Shown here in pieces: positions 1-8,369 of a stretch of DNA of 20,207 nucleotides. The first letter of the stretch is position 1; each line of letters opens with the position of its first letter. The notes beneath the pieces were generated by a model. That model did not search any database. It was given only the letters and a program-made list of their open reading frames with translations, and was not told the DNA's origin. Source of the stretch: Actinomycetota bacterium (GTDB lineage: Bacteria > Actinomycetota > Actinomycetes > Nanopelagicales > Nanopelagicaceae); the NCBI GenBank assembly GCA_027731885.1, contig JAQCAO010000010.1:1-20207 (forward strand). The letters run 5' to 3'. Position numbers and translations under genes: made by a program.

Positions 1-1455
1 AAAGATTTAGAGATTCTCCCCGAAGTTGCTGCGGTCAATATAGCAGGTCCAGGGTTTATCAACATCACCTTAAATCGCGCTAGCCAAGCAGATTTAGTTC
101 GCACCATATTAACTGCGCAAAGTGGCTACGGACGTGGCAATGTATTGGCGGGCGTGAAGATCAATCTGGAATTTATCAGCGCTAATCCAACTGGACCGCT
201 TCACTTAGGCCACACGCGTTGGGCCGCAGTTGGCGATGCGCTGGGCCGTGTACTTAGCGCAGCTGGTGCGACAGTTACGCGCGAATTTTATATTAACGAT
301 CGCGGAAATCAGATGGATCTATTTGGGCAATCTGTGCAAGCAGCTGCGTTGGGCCAGGCAATTCCCGAAGATGGATATAAAGGGGATTACATTAAAGATC
401 TAGCAACTGCAGTGGTCTCCCAAAATCCATTAATTACCGACTTACCTGCCGCTGAAAGAGTTATAGCTTTTCGTGAAGCGGCCTATCAACTGCAACTTAA
501 AGATCAGCAACGTGTTTTGGATACCTTCAATACCCATTTTGATATTTGGTTCTCAGAACGCTCTTTGCACGATGGCGGAAGCGTGGAGCATGGCTTGGAT
601 AAGTTGCGCGCGCAAGGACATGTATTTGAAGTTGATGGTGCAACCTGGCTGCGCACAACTGACTTTGGCGATGATAAAGATCGTGTATTAGTCAAAGCCA
701 ATGGCGATCTCACTTATTTCTCATCTGATACCGCGTATTACATAAATAAGCGTGAACGCGGTTTTGATATCTGTATCTATATGCTGGGCGCAGATCATCA
801 CGGTTATATCCATCGCCTCAAAGCGACTGCGGCCTGTGCTGGAGATGATCCTGAATACAACATCCATATCTTGATCGGGCAACTGGTAAAGATTATGGAA
901 GGCGGGGAAGAGGTAAAACTCTCTAAGCGCGCCGGCACAATTATTACTCTAGAAGAGTTAGTGGAAAAAGTTGGAGTCGATGCGGCGCGTTACACCTTGA
1001 TTCGCTATCCAGTTGATACGCCAATGGTGATGGATATAGATATTTTAAAGCGCAACACCAACGAGAATCCGGTTTATTACGTGCAGTATGCGCACGCGCG
1101 AATTGCTGCAGTCTTGCGTAATGCCGCAGAGTTAAAGATTCCATCTGGGTTGGCACATTTTGATCCCGCACAACTTAGCCACGACCGCGAGAATGAACTC
1201 CTTGGATCTCTTGCCGAATTCCCGCGAGTCATCGCTAGCGCCGCCGAGCTTCGCGAACCCCACCGAGTCGCGCGCTATCTCGAAGAGTTAGCCGGGGTTT
1301 ATCACGGTTTCTATGCCGATTGCCGCGTGCTTCCCATGGGAGATGAGCCAATTGCGCCATTACATAGCGCCCGGATTAATTTGTGTGCAGCAACTCTGCA
1401 AGTACTGAAGAATGGCCTTGACTTACTTGGCGTCAACGCGCCAGAACGGATGTAG
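1..1455 (+). CDS. argS: Arginyl-tRNA synthetase, 5' end cut by the window edge
   Basis: This class I aminoacyl-tRNA synthetase charges tRNA-Arg with arginine in the cytosol. The open frame runs from base 1 without a start, so 484 C-terminal residues are present; the family is usually about 550, so roughly 65-70 are missing. The TTG at 145 is internal, because homologous sequence continues upstream of it. Visible motifs are the HIGH-type HLGH at 202-213, preceded by the typical SANPTGPLH context, and a KMSKS-type KLSKR at 916-930. An anticodon-binding DALR-type helical domain begins near NPVYYVQYAHAR (about 1064). The C-terminus, LGVNAPERM, closely resembles the usual ending of the family. lysA follows after 3 nt, as in mycobacteria. 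No frameshift is seen. Confidence 0.97.
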   Translation, partial: KDLEILPEVAAVNIAGPGFINITLNRASQADLVRTILTAQSGYGRGNVLAGVKINLEFISANPTGPLHLGHTRWAAVGDALGRVLSAAGATVTREFYINDRGNQMDLFGQSVQAAALGQAIPEDGYKGDYIKDLATAVVSQNPLITDLPAAERVIAFREAAYQLQLKDQQRVLDTFNTHFDIWFSERSLHDGGSVEHGLDKLRAQGHVFEVDGATWLRTTDFGDDKDRVLVKANGDLTYFSSDTAYYINKRERGFDICIYMLGADHHGYIHRLKATAACAGDDPEYNIHILIGQLVKIMEGGEEVKLSKRAGTIITLEELVEKVGVDAARYTLIRYPVDTPMVMDIDILKRNTNENPVYYVQYAHARIAAVLRNAAELKIPSGLAHFDPAQLSHDRENELLGSLAEFPRVIASAAELREPHRVARYLEELAGVYHGFYADCRVLPMGDEPIAPLHSARINLCAATLQVLKNGLDLLGVNAPERM

Positions 1456-1458
1456 ACC

Positions 1459-2775
1459 ATGTGGTCGAGAAATATCTCATTCACCAATGGTGAGTTACAC
1501 CTGTCCGGAATATCGGCATCCAATTTAGCTAAAGATTTTGGAACGCCAGCCTTCTTTATTGATGAAGCAGATTTTCGCGAACGCGCTATCGGTTGGAATA
1601 ATGCGCTCCGTGACGAATTTGGTTCGCATGCCGGCACTGTTTACTACGCAGCAAAGGCATTTATTTCAGTTGCAGTTGCCCAGTGGATTAAGGATTGTGG
1701 AATCGGAATCGATGTCTGTACCGGGGGAGAACTCGCTGTCGCATTAGCCGGTGGGATTGATCCATCCAAGATCGAAGTTCATGGCAATAATAAATCTTTA
1801 TCAGAGATAGATCGCGCGGTATCTGTAGGCGTTAAAACCATTGTGATGGACTCATTGCACGAGATCGATCGCGTTGCGGCAATGGCACGTAAATATAAAA
1901 AAGTGCAGGGCGTAATGTTGCGTCTGACTCCTGGGATTCAGGCTCATACCCACGAATCTATTTCGACCGCGCACGAAGATGTGAAATTTGGATTCTCTAT
2001 TGCAAGTGGCGCGGCTTGGGTGGCAGTTGAAGCGGTACTTGCTCATCCAGAACTTGAGCTGCGTGGATTTCATTCACATATCGGATCACAGATATTTGGT
2101 ACCGAATCCTTCCAACTCGCGGCAGATCGCCTAATCGCGCTCCTTGCGAAATATCGCGACACATACGGCAAGGAACTTCCCGAACTTGATCTAGGCGGCG
2201 GGTATGGAATCGCCTACCTGCCTGATGATGAAACTTTGGAGCCAGGTGAAGTTATGCCGGCTCTGCGAAGCGCGGTTACCTCCGCCTGTAAAAAACACGG
2301 CCTGGGTATTCCAATAATCTCAATTGAACCCGGCCGTGCAATTGTGGGACCGACCACATTTACATTGTACGAAGTTGGCACAACTAAAGAAGTCGTTCTC
2401 GAAAGCGGTGCAAGTCGTCGCTACATATCAGTCGATGGCGGAATGAGCGACAATATCCGTCCATCTTTATATGACGCGCAATATCACGCCGTTATTGCAC
2501 AACGCGCATCTTCTGCAAAATCAATATCTTCACGCGTCGTTGGAAAACATTGTGAAACCGGTGACATAGTTATTCGTGATATCTCGCTACCTGCAGATAT
2601 TGCCCCTGGTGATTTAATTGCGATTCCGGCCACCGGTGCTTACGGACGCAGCATGGCAAGTAATTACAACCACGTGCCCCGCCCCCCTGTTGTTGCAGTA
2701 AATAATGGAAAAGCCCGCGTAATTGTCCGTCGCGAAAATGAGGCAGATCTGCTCGCACTTGATGTGAAAGAATAG
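1459..2775 (+). CDS. lysA: Diaminopimelate decarboxylase
   Basis: This PLP-dependent fold-type III enzyme decarboxylates meso-diaminopimelate to L-lysine, the last step of lysine synthesis, in the cytosol. The protein has 438 residues, normal for actinobacteria. The PLP Schiff-base lysine is K66 in YYAAKAF. Other conserved parts are HSHIGSQ (about 206-211), the phosphate-binding GGGYG (246-250), EPGR (290-293), the CETGD active-site cysteine segment (C365) and GAYGRSMASNYN (from 393), whose tyrosine normally contacts PLP. The family more often has GAYC here; the G replaces C. The ATG is 3 nt after the argS stop with no convincing Shine-Dalgarno sequence, so translation is probably coupled to argS. 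hom follows after 4 nt. Confidence 0.97.
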   Translation: MWSRNISFTNGELHLSGISASNLAKDFGTPAFFIDEADFRERAIGWNNALRDEFGSHAGTVYYAAKAFISVAVAQWIKDCGIGIDVCTGGELAVALAGGIDPSKIEVHGNNKSLSEIDRAVSVGVKTIVMDSLHEIDRVAAMARKYKKVQGVMLRLTPGIQAHTHESISTAHEDVKFGFSIASGAAWVAVEAVLAHPELELRGFHSHIGSQIFGTESFQLAADRLIALLAKYRDTYGKELPELDLGGGYGIAYLPDDETLEPGEVMPALRSAVTSACKKHGLGIPIISIEPGRAIVGPTTFTLYEVGTTKEVVLESGASRRYISVDGGMSDNIRPSLYDAQYHAVIAQRASSAKSISSRVVGKHCETGDIVIRDISLPADIAPGDLIAIPATGAYGRSMASNYNHVPRPPVVAVNNGKARVIVRRENEADLLALDVKE

Positions 2776-2779
2776 GCAG

Positions 2780-4078
2780 ATGAGCCCTGCGGATAAGCCT
2801 GTACGTATCGGCATGCTCGGCTGCGGCGTGGTCGGCAGCTCTGTCGCACGTCTTTTATTGGCAGATGCCGCTGAACTTTCGACGCGCGCCGGTGTGAAGA
2901 TTGAGTTGGCGCGTATTGCAGTGCGCACAATTAAGCCATACGAGGGCATCAACCCTGCACTATTTACAACTGATCCATTTTCGATAGTCAACGATCCAGA
3001 AATTGATTTAGTTATTGAGGTTATCGGCGGCATAGAACCCGCGCGAGAGTTGATAATGACTGCGATTGAAAATGGTAAATCTGTTGTAACCGCAAATAAA
3101 GCCCTGCTGGCCAGCCACGGTGCAGAAATGTTTACCGCTGCCTACGCCAAGGGAGAAGATATTTATTACGAAGCATCGGTTGCTGGCGCAATTCCAATTA
3201 TCCGGCCGATGCGCGATTCACTTGCTGGTGACTTTGTAATGCGCTTAATGGGTATCGTCAACGGCACAACTAATTACATCTTGACCAAGATGCATGAAGA
3301 TAATCGTGAATTTGCTGATGTTTTAAAGGAAGCGCAGGCGCTCGGTTATGCCGAGGCTGATCCAACCGCTGATGTTGAAGGATTTGATGCTGCAGCAAAG
3401 GCAGCAATTCTCTCGGGGCTGGCTTTTCATACTCGCGTGACTGTCGATGATGTTTATCGCGAGGGAATTTCCAAGATATCTCTGGAAGATGTCAATATCG
3501 CCAAGTCAATGGATCATGTTATTAAGTTATTGGCGATCGCAGAGTTGACTCCGGCAGATGAAATTTCGGTTCGCGTACATCCTGTGATGTTGCATAAGAG
3601 CCATCCCCTTGCTTCGGTTCGCGATGCCTATAACGCAGTATTTGTGGAGGCTGAGTCCGCTGGATCGCTAATGTTTTATGGCCGCGGTGCAGGCGGTGCG
3701 CCAACTGCATCTGCAATCTTGGGTGATGTTGTTGCTGTCGCCCGCCATATCGCACTTAACTCAGTTGGCCAACGAGAAACTGATTACGCAGATCGCGATA
3801 TTGCGCCGCTTGAAAGTACAAAAACTAAGTTCTTAATCCGCCTGGAAGTAGCCGATAAAGCAGGTGTTTTAGCGGCAATTGCTACCGTCTTTGCCAAGCA
3901 CGGTGTTTCAATTCAAACCGTTAACCAAGCCGGTCGCAATAACGATGCGGAAGTAACCATAGTTACTCACCTAGCAACTGAAGGTGAACTTAAAGCAACT
4001 GTCGCATCACTTACCGCTATGGATATGGTCAATAAGATTTCCAGCGTTATCCGTGTTGAAGGAGCGTTACCGGCATGA
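2780..4078 (+). CDS. hom: Homoserine dehydrogenase with C-terminal ACT domain
   Basis: Reduces L-aspartate-4-semialdehyde to L-homoserine with NAD(P)H, the branch point to threonine and methionine. The protein has 432 residues. The N-terminal Rossmann fold shows [10 protein letters not shown] (11-20). The dinucleotide-domain edge is VVTANKALL (K107). The catalytic domain contains [12 protein letters not shown] (158-168) and the [18 protein letters not shown] stretch with the conserved acidic and lysine residues (190-207). From about residue 350 there is an ACT domain ([21 protein letters not shown]), which in this family binds threonine for feedback inhibition. This is the monofunctional form, with no aspartokinase fused. 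The start lies 4 nt after lysA. The stop overlaps the thrC start (ATGA), typical of translational coupling. The gene is also called thrA in mycobacteria. Confidence 0.97.
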   Translation: MSPADKPVRIGMLGCGVVGSSVARLLLADAAELSTRAGVKIELARIAVRTIKPYEGINPALFTTDPFSIVNDPEIDLVIEVIGGIEPARELIMTAIENGKSVVTANKALLASHGAEMFTAAYAKGEDIYYEASVAGAIPIIRPMRDSLAGDFVMRLMGIVNGTTNYILTKMHEDNREFADVLKEAQALGYAEADPTADVEGFDAAAKAAILSGLAFHTRVTVDDVYREGISKISLEDVNIAKSMDHVIKLLAIAELTPADEISVRVHPVMLHKSHPLASVRDAYNAVFVEAESAGSLMFYGRGAGGAPTASAILGDVVAVARHIALNSVGQRETDYADRDIAPLESTKTKFLIRLEVADKAGVLAAIATVFAKHGVSIQTVNQAGRNNDAEVTIVTHLATEGELKATVASLTAMDMVNKISSVIRVEGALPA

Positions 4079-5160
4079 GTTTATTTAAATCAAAAAAAGC
4101 TGGGGCGCATCAATGGCGCGGAGTGATCGAGGAATATCGCGATCGCTTGCCAGTTAGCGCAAAGACCCCTGTTGTAACTTTGCATGAAGGTGGAACTCCT
4201 TTAATTTACGCTTGCTATCTCTCTGAACTTCTGGAAAATGAAGTCTGGTTAAAGTTTGAGGGCACCAATCCAACAGGTTCATTTAAAGATCGCGGAATGA
4301 CTATGGCGATTTCTAAAGCCGCTGAAGATGGCGCAAAAGCGGTTATCTGTGCATCAACTGGAAACACCTCAGCCAGCGCTGCAGCATATGCAACTAAAGC
4401 AGGAATGATTTCTGCTGTTCTAATTCCTGCTGGAAAGATCGCAACTGGAAAGCTAGCCCAAGCGGTGATTCACGGCGCACAAATTTTGCAGGTTGCTGGA
4501 AACTTCGATGACTGCTTAACGCTGGCGCGGGAACTTTCTGAAAATTATCCGGTCGCGTTAGTTAACTCGGTAAATCCCTACCGCATTGAAGGCCAAAAGA
4601 CCGCTGCCTTTGAAGTAATCGATATGTTGGGTTTTGCTCCCGATATCCACGCGCTTCCAGTTGGTAACGCCGGAAATATCACTGCATATTGGAAGGGTTA
4701 CAACGAGTATCGTAAAGATGGAATCTCTAAATCACTCCCACAGATGTATGGCTTCCAGGCTGCCGGCGCTGCACCGCTTGTAAAAGGAAAGCCAGTTCTA
4801 AAACCTGAAACAATTGCAACAGCGATCCGTATCGGAAATCCGGCATCTTGGGACCAGGCGATTGAAGCCCGCGATAAATCTGGCGGGGTAATTGACTCAG
4901 TCACAGATAAAGAAATCTTGGCTGCTTACGCCATAGTTGCAGGCAAAGAAGGCGTATTTGTCGAACCTTCTTCGGCAGCAGGCATTGCAGGATTAATCAA
5001 ATATAAGATGGCGGGCAAATTGCCTAAGGGCAAGAAGATCGTCATAACAGTTACCGGACATGGGTTGAAAGATATTTCTTGGGCGCTAGAGAAATTTGCT
5101 AAGCCTAAAGTTGTAAAAGTTAACGCAGCCGTTGCCGCAAAGGCGTTGGGTCTAAAGTAA
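4075..5160 (+). CDS. thrC: Threonine synthase
   Basis: A PLP-dependent fold-type II enzyme that converts O-phospho-L-homoserine to L-threonine and phosphate. The protein has 361 residues, the short form typical of actinobacteria and Bacillus. The PLP lysine is K71 in [12 protein letters not shown]. The phosphate-cradling GNAGNI loop is near residue 197, and the C-terminal VTGHGLKD is conserved. The start codon overlaps the hom stop by 4 nt. thrB follows 5 nt after the stop, so hom-thrC-thrB form a continuous threonine unit. The pathway order (hom, thrB, thrC) differs from the gene order, as is usual in this phylum. No anomaly was noted. Confidence 0.97.
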   Translation: MSLFKSKKAGAHQWRGVIEEYRDRLPVSAKTPVVTLHEGGTPLIYACYLSELLENEVWLKFEGTNPTGSFKDRGMTMAISKAAEDGAKAVICASTGNTSASAAAYATKAGMISAVLIPAGKIATGKLAQAVIHGAQILQVAGNFDDCLTLARELSENYPVALVNSVNPYRIEGQKTAAFEVIDMLGFAPDIHALPVGNAGNITAYWKGYNEYRKDGISKSLPQMYGFQAAGAAPLVKGKPVLKPETIATAIRIGNPASWDQAIEARDKSGGVIDSVTDKEILAAYAIVAGKEGVFVEPSSAAGIAGLIKYKMAGKLPKGKKIVITVTGHGLKDISWALEKFAKPKVVKVNAAVAAKALGLK

Positions 5161-5165
5161 GCGCT

Positions 5166-6092
5166 ATGGCAAAACCGACTTTCAAAGCCAATCCAATTCA
5201 GGTTCAAGTACCGGCGACAAGTGCCAATTTAGGCCCAGGTTTTGATTCATTTGGTTTAGCACTTGGCATGCATGATCGATATGTTGCACAGATTTTAGAT
5301 GATGCGGGTTTAGATATTGATGTGACTGGTGAAGGTGCGGATGAGCTCCCACGTAACGATAAGAACATGCTTGTCAAAGCGATGTATAAAGGATTTGATT
5401 TTCTTGGTGGTAAACCAAAAGGTGTAGCAGTTCGCGCCTTAAATGTAATCCCACACGGTCGCGGACTTGGCTCTTCGGCTAGTGCAATCGTTGGTGGCTT
5501 ATCGCTAGCGCGCGCTCTTGTTTTAACAGGCAGCGATAAAATGAGCGATGAAAAGTTATTGCAACTAGCAACCGAGATGGAAGGCCACCCCGATAATGTC
5601 GCGGCCGCTCTTTACGGGAATGCAGTTGTCGCTTGGCAAGAAGATCAACATGGCAAGAGCGTTGCGCAAGCGATCGCGCTGGGCGTTGATACTCGTATCC
5701 GCGCGATCGCCTTTATTCCATCCACTGCGATGGCTACTTCAAAGGCGCGTAAGATGTTGCCAGAGACAATTCCACATCGTGATGCGGCAAAGAATTCTGC
5801 AAACTCTGCGCTATTGGTTCACGCACTCACCTTGCGCCCTGATTTACTCTTTAGGGCGACTGAAGATTTCTTACATCAGTCTTATCGCAGCGAAGCGATG
5901 CCTGCATCATTTGCCTTATTGAATAAGTTACGCGGCGCTGGAGTTGCCGCTTTCATTTCAGGGGCTGGGCCAACTGTCCTTGCCCTACATACAGGAAGCG
6001 AATCTGATGTAGCCGAATTAATCCGCGCTGCCGGCAGCAAATTTGAAGCTAAATCCCTAGAAATTTCGCGCACTGGAGCGATGGCGATTTAG
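5166..6092 (+). CDS. thrB: Homoserine kinase (GHMP family)
   Basis: Phosphorylates L-homoserine with ATP to give the O-phosphohomoserine used by ThrC. The protein has 308 residues, the normal length. All three GHMP motifs are visible: motif 1 VPATSANLGPGFDSFGLAL (15-33), the ATP-binding motif 2 PHGRGLGSSAS (96-106) and motif 3 ISGAGPTVLAL in the C-terminal part. EGHPDNVAAAL, also typical of the family, lies between motifs 2 and 3. The start is 5 nt after the thrC stop with only weak Shine-Dalgarno character, so coupling is likely. It is the last gene of the argS-lysA-hom-thrC-thrB block; a 166-nt gap containing promoter-like sequence follows. I see no intrinsic terminator directly after it. 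Confidence 0.96.
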   Translation: MAKPTFKANPIQVQVPATSANLGPGFDSFGLALGMHDRYVAQILDDAGLDIDVTGEGADELPRNDKNMLVKAMYKGFDFLGGKPKGVAVRALNVIPHGRGLGSSASAIVGGLSLARALVLTGSDKMSDEKLLQLATEMEGHPDNVAAALYGNAVVAWQEDQHGKSVAQAIALGVDTRIRAIAFIPSTAMATSKARKMLPETIPHRDAAKNSANSALLVHALTLRPDLLFRATEDFLHQSYRSEAMPASFALLNKLRGAGVAAFISGAGPTVLALHTGSESDVAELIRAAGSKFEAKSLEISRTGAMAI

Positions 6093-6106
6093 CCAATTTT
6101 CTACTT

Positions 6107-6136
6107 TTGCTGCCAGCCACGCCGAGGTGCTATGGT
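6107..6136 (+). promoter_or_regulatory. Candidate rho promoter, extended -10
   Basis: TTGCTG (6107-6112) and TATGGT (6131-6136) are separated by 18 nt. TATGGT is preceded by TGC, giving an extended -10 (TGn). The predicted transcription start is near 6143, leaving a leader of about 115 nt before the preferred rho start. The same TATGGT hexamer occurs before rpmE (8446-8451). The alternative reading of the same bases is a ribosome site and start codon for a 16-codon leader ORF; both cannot be fully true for one transcript starting at 6143. Pattern match only. Confidence 0.45.
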
Positions 6137-6182
6137 TTACCCACTTGCTCAGCCGGAAGTTACGGTGAAAGTCGGCAGGTAA
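6132..6182 (+). CDS. Possible 16-codon leader peptide upstream of rho
   Basis: ATG at 6132 opens a frame coding for MVYPLAQPEVTVKVGR and ending in TAA at 6180-6182. It is preceded by GAGGTG at 6124-6129, which matches the 3' half of an ideal Shine-Dalgarno sequence, although the spacing of 2 nt is tight. E. coli rho is also preceded by a short leader gene (rhoL), so the arrangement has a precedent, but there is no sequence relation I can claim. If transcription starts at about 6143 from the overlapping -10, this ORF would not be on the message. Low confidence; conservation would decide. Confidence 0.2.
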   Translation: MVYPLAQPEVTVKVGR

Positions 6183-6222
6183 TCAATTCCAAATAACCAG
6201 GCTTTCTGCTTTTACGAACTCA
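6143..6222 (+). promoter_or_regulatory. rho mRNA leader: 5' hairpin followed by a C-rich, G-poor stretch
   Basis: Starting at the predicted transcript end, ACTTG (6143-6147) can pair with CAGGT (6176-6180). CCGG (6153-6156) can pair with TCGG (6172-6175), leaving a 5-nt bulge on the 5' side. The following 42 nt (6181-6222) hold about 11 C and 4 G with little visible structure, which is the composition favoured by Rho loading (rut-like). Autoregulation of rho through its own leader is known in several bacteria; that it happens here is inference. I cannot fold the RNA or test covariation. Confidence 0.35.
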
Positions 6223-6258
6223 ATGCGCGTAGACGAAGCCCTAAATGAAAAGATAGAG

Positions 6259-7839
6259 ATGACAGATCAAGATCAAGTCAAGGATGTAGAACCAGTTCGT
6301 TCGAATAGTCCTGAACTAGCTGCAATGAGCCTTCCTAAGTTAAAGGAAGTTGCGGCGCAATTAGGTATCGATGGCGCAGCAAAGTTAAAGAAAGATGCGC
6401 TAGTAACTGCGATCGCAGACTTACAGGCAGCAAACCGCGAAGCCGCTAAGGCAGAACGCGAAGCCCGTCGCGAAGCACGCAACGCTAAGAAGAATTCCAG
6501 CCGCGAAAACTCACAGAACAATGCAAGTGATGATGATGGCGATGATGAAGGTTCAAGCGATGGCCACGACAATGGACCACGCGATAATGACCGCAACTTT
6601 GCGGGTCGCGATCGTGGACGTGGCCGTGATCGCAACCGGGGCCGTGATCGCAACCGCGATCGTGGACCGCGCGAAGAACGCGAACCCGTAATTGGTGAAG
6701 ATGATGTACTTGTCCCAGTCGGCGGCCTCGTTGATATTATGGATAACTATTCATTTATTCGCACTGGTGGTTATCTGCCAGGACCAAACGATGTCTATGT
6801 TTCACAGCAGCAAGTTCGTAAATACGGGCTTCGCAAAGGCGATGTAGTAACCGGCCAAGTACGCCAAGCACGCGAAGGTGAACAACGCCAGAAGTACAAC
6901 CCGCTTATTACGCTCGAAACAATAAATGGAGTAACTCCAGATGAAGCGCGTGGTCGCGTGGAATTTGGCAAGTTGGTACCGCTCTACCCGCAAGAGCGTC
7001 TGCGCCTGGAGACCGAGCCAAATATTCTCACAACTCGCGTTATCGATTTAATCGCGCCAATTGGTAAAGGCCAGCGCGGACTTATTGTTTCGCCACCAAA
7101 GGCTGGTAAGACAATGGTCTTGCAATCAATCGCCAATGCGATCACAACAAATAATCCTGAGTGTCACTTAATGGTTGTGCTCGTCGATGAGCGCCCTGAA
7201 GAAGTTACTGATATGCAACGCTCAGTAAAGGGTGAAGTTATCGCTTCAACTTTCGATCGCCCCGCAGATGATCACACCACTATTGCAGAGCTGGCTATCG
7301 AACGCGCCAAGCGTTTAGTAGAACTAGGGCATGACGTAGTCGTGCTGCTCGATTCAATTACTCGCTTAGGTCGCGCATACAACATTGCAGCACCTGCATC
7401 AGGCCGCATCCTTTCGGGTGGCGTTGATTCAGCGGCTTTGTATCCACCTAAGAAGTTCTTCGGTGCGGCGCGTAATATTGAAGATGGCGGATCGCTAACG
7501 ATTCTTGCAACTGCGCTCGTTGATACCGGTTCTCGTATGGATGAAGTTATCTTCGAAGAGTTCAAGGGCACCGGAAATATGGAGCTCATCCTCGATCGTA
7601 AGATGGCTGATAAGCGCATCTTCCCAGCAGTTAACGTAGTTGCATCAGGCACACGTAAGGAAGAAATCCTTATGGGAACTGAAGAGCTCAACATTGTCTG
7701 GAAGTTACGTCGCGTACTTCACGCCCTCGAACCACAGGCTGCCTTGGAGTTGCTACTTGAGAAGATGAAGGGCACTAAGTCCAACGTCGAATTCTTGATG
7801 CAGATCCAGAAGACAACTTCAGGTCCAAACGAGGGTTAA
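6259..7839 (+). CDS. rho: Transcription termination factor Rho
   Basis: A hexameric RNA-dependent ATPase and helicase that ends transcription at rut-containing RNAs. I chose ATG 6259 (526 residues, MTDQDQVKD...) because GAAAAGATAGAG lies just upstream and actinobacterial Rho often begins similarly. The in-frame ATG at 6223 (538 residues) has no visible ribosome site. Domains in order: Rho_N helical part (about 18-60, SLPKLKEVAAQLGI); a charged linker with an Asp-rich stretch (91-104) and an RG/RD-rich stretch (115-140); the RNA-binding cold-shock-like domain (about 147-220); and a RecA-type motor with Walker A SPPKAGKT (278-285) and Walker B VVVLLDS ending at D365. The R-loop region is KGTGNMELILDRKMADKRIFPA. 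Linkers like this are typical of actinobacterial Rho. The gene probably has its own promoter. Confidence 0.97.
   Translation: MTDQDQVKDVEPVRSNSPELAAMSLPKLKEVAAQLGIDGAAKLKKDALVTAIADLQAANREAAKAEREARREARNAKKNSSRENSQNNASDDDGDDEGSSDGHDNGPRDNDRNFAGRDRGRGRDRNRGRDRNRDRGPREEREPVIGEDDVLVPVGGLVDIMDNYSFIRTGGYLPGPNDVYVSQQQVRKYGLRKGDVVTGQVRQAREGEQRQKYNPLITLETINGVTPDEARGRVEFGKLVPLYPQERLRLETEPNILTTRVIDLIAPIGKGQRGLIVSPPKAGKTMVLQSIANAITTNNPECHLMVVLVDERPEEVTDMQRSVKGEVIASTFDRPADDHTTIAELAIERAKRLVELGHDVVVLLDSITRLGRAYNIAAPASGRILSGGVDSAALYPPKKFFGAARNIEDGGSLTILATALVDTGSRMDEVIFEEFKGTGNMELILDRKMADKRIFPAVNVVASGTRKEEILMGTEELNIVWKLRRVLHALEPQAALELLLEKMKGTKSNVEFLMQIQKTTSGPNEG
6622..6656 (+). repeat. 18-bp period tandem repeat in the rho RG-rich linker
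   Basis: The 17-mer GGCCGTGATCGCAACCG occurs at 6622-6638 and again at 6640-6656 and encodes two copies of GRDRNR. It is a recent-looking in-frame duplication inside the disordered Arg/Asp/Gly linker of Rho, a segment that varies greatly in length between actinobacteria. Confidence 0.8.
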
Positions 7840-7879
7840 GCGTAAAGCGGGAAATTTCCACCGCCTCAGCGCAAGTCTT

Positions 7880-7897
7880 TCACAAACTCTTCACAAC
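7880..7897 (+). promoter_or_regulatory. Candidate OmpR-family (PhoP-like) direct-repeat operator
   Basis: TCACAAA (7880-7886), four bases, then TCACAAC (7891-7897) form a direct repeat with an 11-bp period, one helical turn. Mycobacterial PhoP is described as binding TCACAGC-N4-TCACAGC, and Streptomyces PhoP also uses 11-bp repeats, so spacing and core (TCACA) fit the family. The site lies 60-77 nt before the ATG of the secreted protein. No clear -35/-10 pair was found with it; a possible -10 is TATCTC at 7910. The regulator and the sense of control are unknown. Confidence 0.35.
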
Positions 7898-7956
7898 CTT
7901 CAGGCGCAATATCTCCTTATCAGCGAACCGCCCGGTTAGCGATGAAGGAGAAGAAG

Positions 7957-8343
7957 ATGTCAAAGTTTAAGAAGTTTATTGCAACAGCAATTATTGCAAC
8001 ATCGCTATTTGGCGCAAGTTCATCAGCATCCGCTGTAGATAGCAAAGATGGTGCAATTGCTCGTGCCCAAGCAAAAGCAGCTTTCCAGTCAGAGATGAGT
8101 ACATATGTAAGTGCGCATCGCGCAATTATGGATACTCTACGTGCTGCAAATGCCAAATCACTTGCTGATTTTCAAGCAGCGCTAGCAACTGTGACAACTG
8201 ATGCAGAATTGAAAGCAGCAAAGGATGCGCGCAAAGCAGCAATGACTGCTGCGGTCGCAACTGCCAAGGCTGCAAAAGATGCTTTGGTAAAACCAGCCAA
8301 ACCAGCCAAGGCGGTAAGAACACCAAAAGCGCCAAAGGCTTAA
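7957..8343 (+). CDS. Small secreted Ala/Lys-rich protein, function unknown
   Basis: I do not recognise this family. The ATG at 7957 is chosen because AAGGAG (7945-7950) sits 6 nt upstream; the earlier in-frame ATG at 7942 would lie before that ribosome site. The 128-residue product has a clear signal peptide: basic start (MSKFKKF), hydrophobic core (IATAIIATSLFG) and a Sec cleavage site after ASA, residue 26. There is no lipobox cysteine, and the mature protein has no cysteine. The mature part (about 102 residues) looks almost wholly helical and is rich in Ala and Lys. It ends in a proline-lysine tail with PAKPAKA- and PKAPKA-type units. The tail could contact the cell wall, teichoic-type polymers or nucleic acid, but no function can be assigned. 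It stands alone, between rho and rpmE, with its own ribosome site and a strong terminator. Confidence 0.85.
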   Translation: MSKFKKFIATAIIATSLFGASSSASAVDSKDGAIARAQAKAAFQSEMSTYVSAHRAIMDTLRAANAKSLADFQAALATVTTDAELKAAKDARKAAMTAAVATAKAAKDALVKPAKPAKAVRTPKAPKA

Positions 8344-8369
8344 TTCATAAAGATGTAGGGATAAGTAAG

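Noticed and set aside
6151..6185. Segment in the rho leader resembling part of a cobalamin-riboswitch core (GGAAG...CGGTGAAAGTC)
   Set aside because: Only a short piece matches. The other conserved blocks and the roughly 180-200 nt architecture are missing, and rho is not a B12-related gene.
3533..6416. Five GCGATCGC octamers (3533, 4139, 5670, 5703, 6409), the cyanobacterial HIP1 sequence
   Set aside because: More than chance predicts, but they arise in coding frames using GAT-CGC, ATC-GCG and GCG-ATC codon pairs common throughout the window, and none is seen after 6416. No evidence of a HIP1-like system.
7272..7694. Long antisense open frames, such as 7272-7694, 2614-3033, 10194-10607 and 11007-11411 on the minus strand
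   Set aside because: They lie wholly or mostly opposite strongly conserved genes, show no recognisable domains or ribosome sites, and have composition typical of reverse-frame shadows.
7847..7864. Hairpin GCGG...CCGC just after the rho stop as a terminator
   Set aside because: Only a 4-bp stem with a 10-nt loop and no T-tract follows; too weak to call.
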